NCBI GenBank assembly: GCA_964019055.1 | Contig: OZ025212.1 | Coordinates: forward strand, 8,485,109 to 8,549,108 | From: Anthopleura xanthogrammica | Lineage: Eukaryota > Cnidaria > Anthozoa > Actiniaria > Actiniidae | DNA length: 64,000 nucleotides | Direction: 5' to 3' | Shown here: positions 61,398-64,000 of the stretch, one piece after another | Position numbering within the stretch: position 1 is the stretch's first letter | Layout of the letters: each line of letters opens with the position of its first letter | Notes under the pieces: model-generated | Told to the model about the DNA's origin: nothing | Database searches by the model: none | What the model saw: the letters and a program-made list of their open reading frames with translations, nothing else | Translations under genes and position numbers: made by a program

Positions 61398-63912
61398 AAC
61401 TAGGGGAAGACTGCCGAATTTTCACAAGAGAAAAGTGACCATGTATGGGTAGAATCGTGCCAAGAATCCACTTCCGTGATCAAAATTGGCAAATTCCAAA
61501 AACGTAAAATGCCTATCTTGGTAGCCGCGCATGCGCGGGCAACAAAACTAGGGGAAGACTTTCGAATTTTCACCAGATAAACGAGACCATTTATTGGTAG
61601 AATCGTGCCAGCAATCCATTTCCGTGATCAAAATTGGCAAATTCCAAAATCGTAAAGTGCCTAACTTTGAAGCCGCGCATGCGGGGGCACCAAAACTAGG
61701 GGAAGACTTCCGAATTTTCACAAGATAAACGTGACCATTTATTGGTAGAACCGTGGCAGCAATCAATTTCCGTGATCAAAATTGGCAAATTCCAAAATCG
61801 TAAAGTGCCTATCTTGGTAGCCGCGCATGCGCGGGTACCAAAACTTGGGGAAGACTGCCGATATTTTACAAGATAAACGTGACCATGCATGGGTAGAATC
61901 GTGGCAGCCATTCATTTCCGTGATCAAAATTGGCAAATTCCAAAATCGTAAAGTGCCTATCTTTGAAGCCGCGCATACGCGGGCACTAAAACTAAGGAAA
62001 GACTTCCGAATTTTCACAAGATAAACGTGAACATTTATTGGTAGAATCGTGCCAGTAATCCATTTCCGCGCTCAAAATTGGCAAATTCAAAAATCCTTAA
62101 GTGCTTGTCTTTGAAGCCGCGCATGCGCGGGCACCAAAACTAAAGGGAAGACTTCCGAATTTTCACAAGATAAACGTCACCATTTATTGGTAGAATCGTG
62201 CAAGCAATCCATTTCCGTGATCAAAATTGGCAAATTCCAAAATCGTTAAGTGCTTATCTTTGAAGCCGCGCATGCGCGGGCACCAAAACTAGGGGAAGAC
62301 TTCCGAATTTTCACAAGATAAACGTGACCATTTATTGGTAGAATCGTGGAAGCAATCCATTTCCGTGATCAAAATTGGCAAATTCCAAAATCGTAAAGTG
62401 CCTAACTTTGAAGCTGCGCATGCGCGGGCTACAAAACTAGGGAAAGACTGCCGAATTTTCACAAGATAAACGTGACCATTTATTGGTAGAATCGTGCAAG
62501 CAATCCATTTCCGTGATCAAAATTGGCAAATTCCAAAATCGTAAAGTGCCTATCTTTGAAGCCGTGCATGCGCGGGCACCAAAACTAGAGGAAGACTTCC
62601 GAATTTTCACAAGATAAACGTGACCATGTAAAGGTAGAATCGTGCCAGCAATCCATTTCCGTGATCAAAATTGGCAAATTGCAAAATCGTAAAGTGGCTA
62701 TCTTTGAAGCCTCGCATGCGCGGGCACCAAAACTAGGGAAAGACTGCCGAATTTTCACAAGATAAACGTGACCATGTATGGGTAGAATCGCGCCACCAAT
62801 CAATTTTCGTGATCAAAATTGGCAAATTCCAAAATCGTAAAATACCTATCTTTGAAGCCGCGCATGCGCGGGCACCAAAACTAGGGGAAAACTGCCGAAA
62901 TTTCAGGAGCTAAACGTGACCATTTATTGGTAGAATCGTGCAAGCAATCCATATCCGTGATTAAAATTGGCAAATTCCAAAATCGTAATGTGCCTAACTT
63001 TGAAGCCGCGCATGCGCGGGCTCCAAAACTAGGGAAAGACTGCCGAATTTTCACAAGATAAACGTGACCATGTATGGGTAAAATCGTGCCAGTAATCCAA
63101 TTCCGTGATCAAAATTGGCAAATTCCAAAATCGGAAAGTGCCTGTCTATGAAGCCGTGCATGAGCGGGCACCAAAACTAGGGGAAGACTGCTGAATTTTC
63201 ACAACATAAACGTGACCACGTATGGGTAGAATCGTGCTAGCAATCCATTTCCGTGATGAAAATTGGCAAATTCCAAAATCGTAAAATACCTATCTTTGAA
63301 ACCACGAAAGCGCGGGAACCAAAACTAAGGGAAGACTGCCGAATTTTCATAAGATAAACGTGACCATGTAGGGGTAGAATCGCGCCACCAATCCATTTTC
63401 GTGATCGTAATTGGCAAATTCCAAAATCGTAAAGTGCCTATTTTTGAAGCCCCGCATGCACGGGCACCAAAACTAGGGGAAGACTGCCGAATTTTCACAA
63501 GATAAACGTGACCATGTCAGCGTAGAATCGTGCCAGCAATCTATTTCCGTGATCAAAGTTGGCAAATTCCAAAATCGTAAAGTGGCTATCTTTGAAGCGC
63601 GCATGCGCGGGCACCAAAACTAGGGGAAGACTGCCGAATTTTCACAAGATAAACGTGACCACGTATGGGTAGAATATTGCAAGCAATCCATTTCCGTGAT
63701 CAAAATTGGCAAATTGCAAAATCGTAAAGTGGCTATCTTTGAAGCCGTGCATGGGCGGGAACCAAAACTAGGGGAAGACTGCCGAATTTTCACAAGATAA
63801 ACGTGACCACGTATGGATAGAATGGTGCCAGCAATCCATTTCCGTGATCAAAATTGGCAAATTCACAAATCGTAAAGTGCCTATCTTTGAAGCCGCGCAT
63901 GCGCGAGCACCA
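61398..63912 (-). repeat. Satellite B, inverted
   Basis: About 17 copies in minus orientation, more evenly diverged than the preceding block. The switch lies in gagcccgcgcatgcgtggctt, within the palindrome of the monomer (about 61374-61394). Minus-strand open frames here are satellite reading. Confidence 0.93.
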
Positions 63913-64000
63913 AAATGTGCTTTTCTCGCCCAAAATCTGCTTTTAGGAGTGAAAACGTCGTGTCTTGAGCAAAAGAAAATTCTCAGGAAATTTCAAATTT
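63913..64000 (+). repeat. Satellite A resumes, plus orientation
   Basis: aaaatgtgcttttctcgccc, then a gtgaaaacgtcgtgt segment and agcaaaagaaaattctcagg: a satellite A monomer of the same variant type as the copy next to the junction at 34155, read in the opposite direction. It runs to the window end. Confidence 0.88.

Overview
The window looks like animal nuclear DNA, most likely from an anthozoan cnidarian (coral or sea anemone). It is AT-rich. It carries the last five coding exons of a conserved animal gene, the proteasome subunit alpha-3, and is otherwise dominated by transposons, MITEs and satellites. The cnidarian assignment is an inference from repeat style, for example TTAA-CCCTTTGACTCC element ends and cnidarian-type Polinton genes. 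It is not proven by the sequence.

Layout. 1-9078: 3' end of the PSMA3 gene on the + strand; its introns hold several hairpin or TTAA-flanked elements and a LINE tail. 9079-18410: gene-free DNA made of nested non-autonomous elements: a 3 kb TTAA-flanked element containing a MITE with an 8-bp target duplication, a tRNA-like fragment, and a 3 kb foldback element whose arms contain short tandem repeats. 18411-34155: a satellite of about 329 bp. It is split by an Ngaro-type tyrosine-recombinase retrotransposon (25519-31068), flips orientation near 31923, and is split again by a 5'-truncated LINE (32061-33108). 34156-63912: a second satellite of 148 bp whose monomer contains the palindrome GCGCATGCGC. 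It is split by a LINE whose ORF starts with a hydrophobic leader and a 2A-type motif (36141-39816), and by a 16.3 kb Polinton/Maverick (40931-57210). It flips orientation exactly at its palindrome near 61390. At 63913 the first satellite returns. The junctions between the two satellites at about 34155 and 63912 are reverse complements of each other, so the region is a mirror-like mega-repeat.

The Polinton is the most interesting element. It is nearly intact, with terminal inverted repeats of about 325 bp, a protein-primed family B DNA polymerase with a treble-clef endonuclease-VII-like insert, a retroviral-type D,D35E integrase, a capsid protein, an A32/FtsK-like packaging ATPase, a putative minor capsid protein, and a set of small membrane-active or coiled-coil virion-type proteins. 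I found no adenain-type protease. Three genes (polymerase, a putative ssDNA-binding protein and a small unknown) share an inverted-repeat motif 52-56 bp upstream of the start codon. The capsid-side genes lack it and instead have ATAAATAAG-like sequence directly before the start. This suggests separate early and late gene classes, as in a DNA virus. One Polinton gene is tandemly duplicated; the downstream copy is cut by a 498-bp MITE with a 7-bp target duplication.
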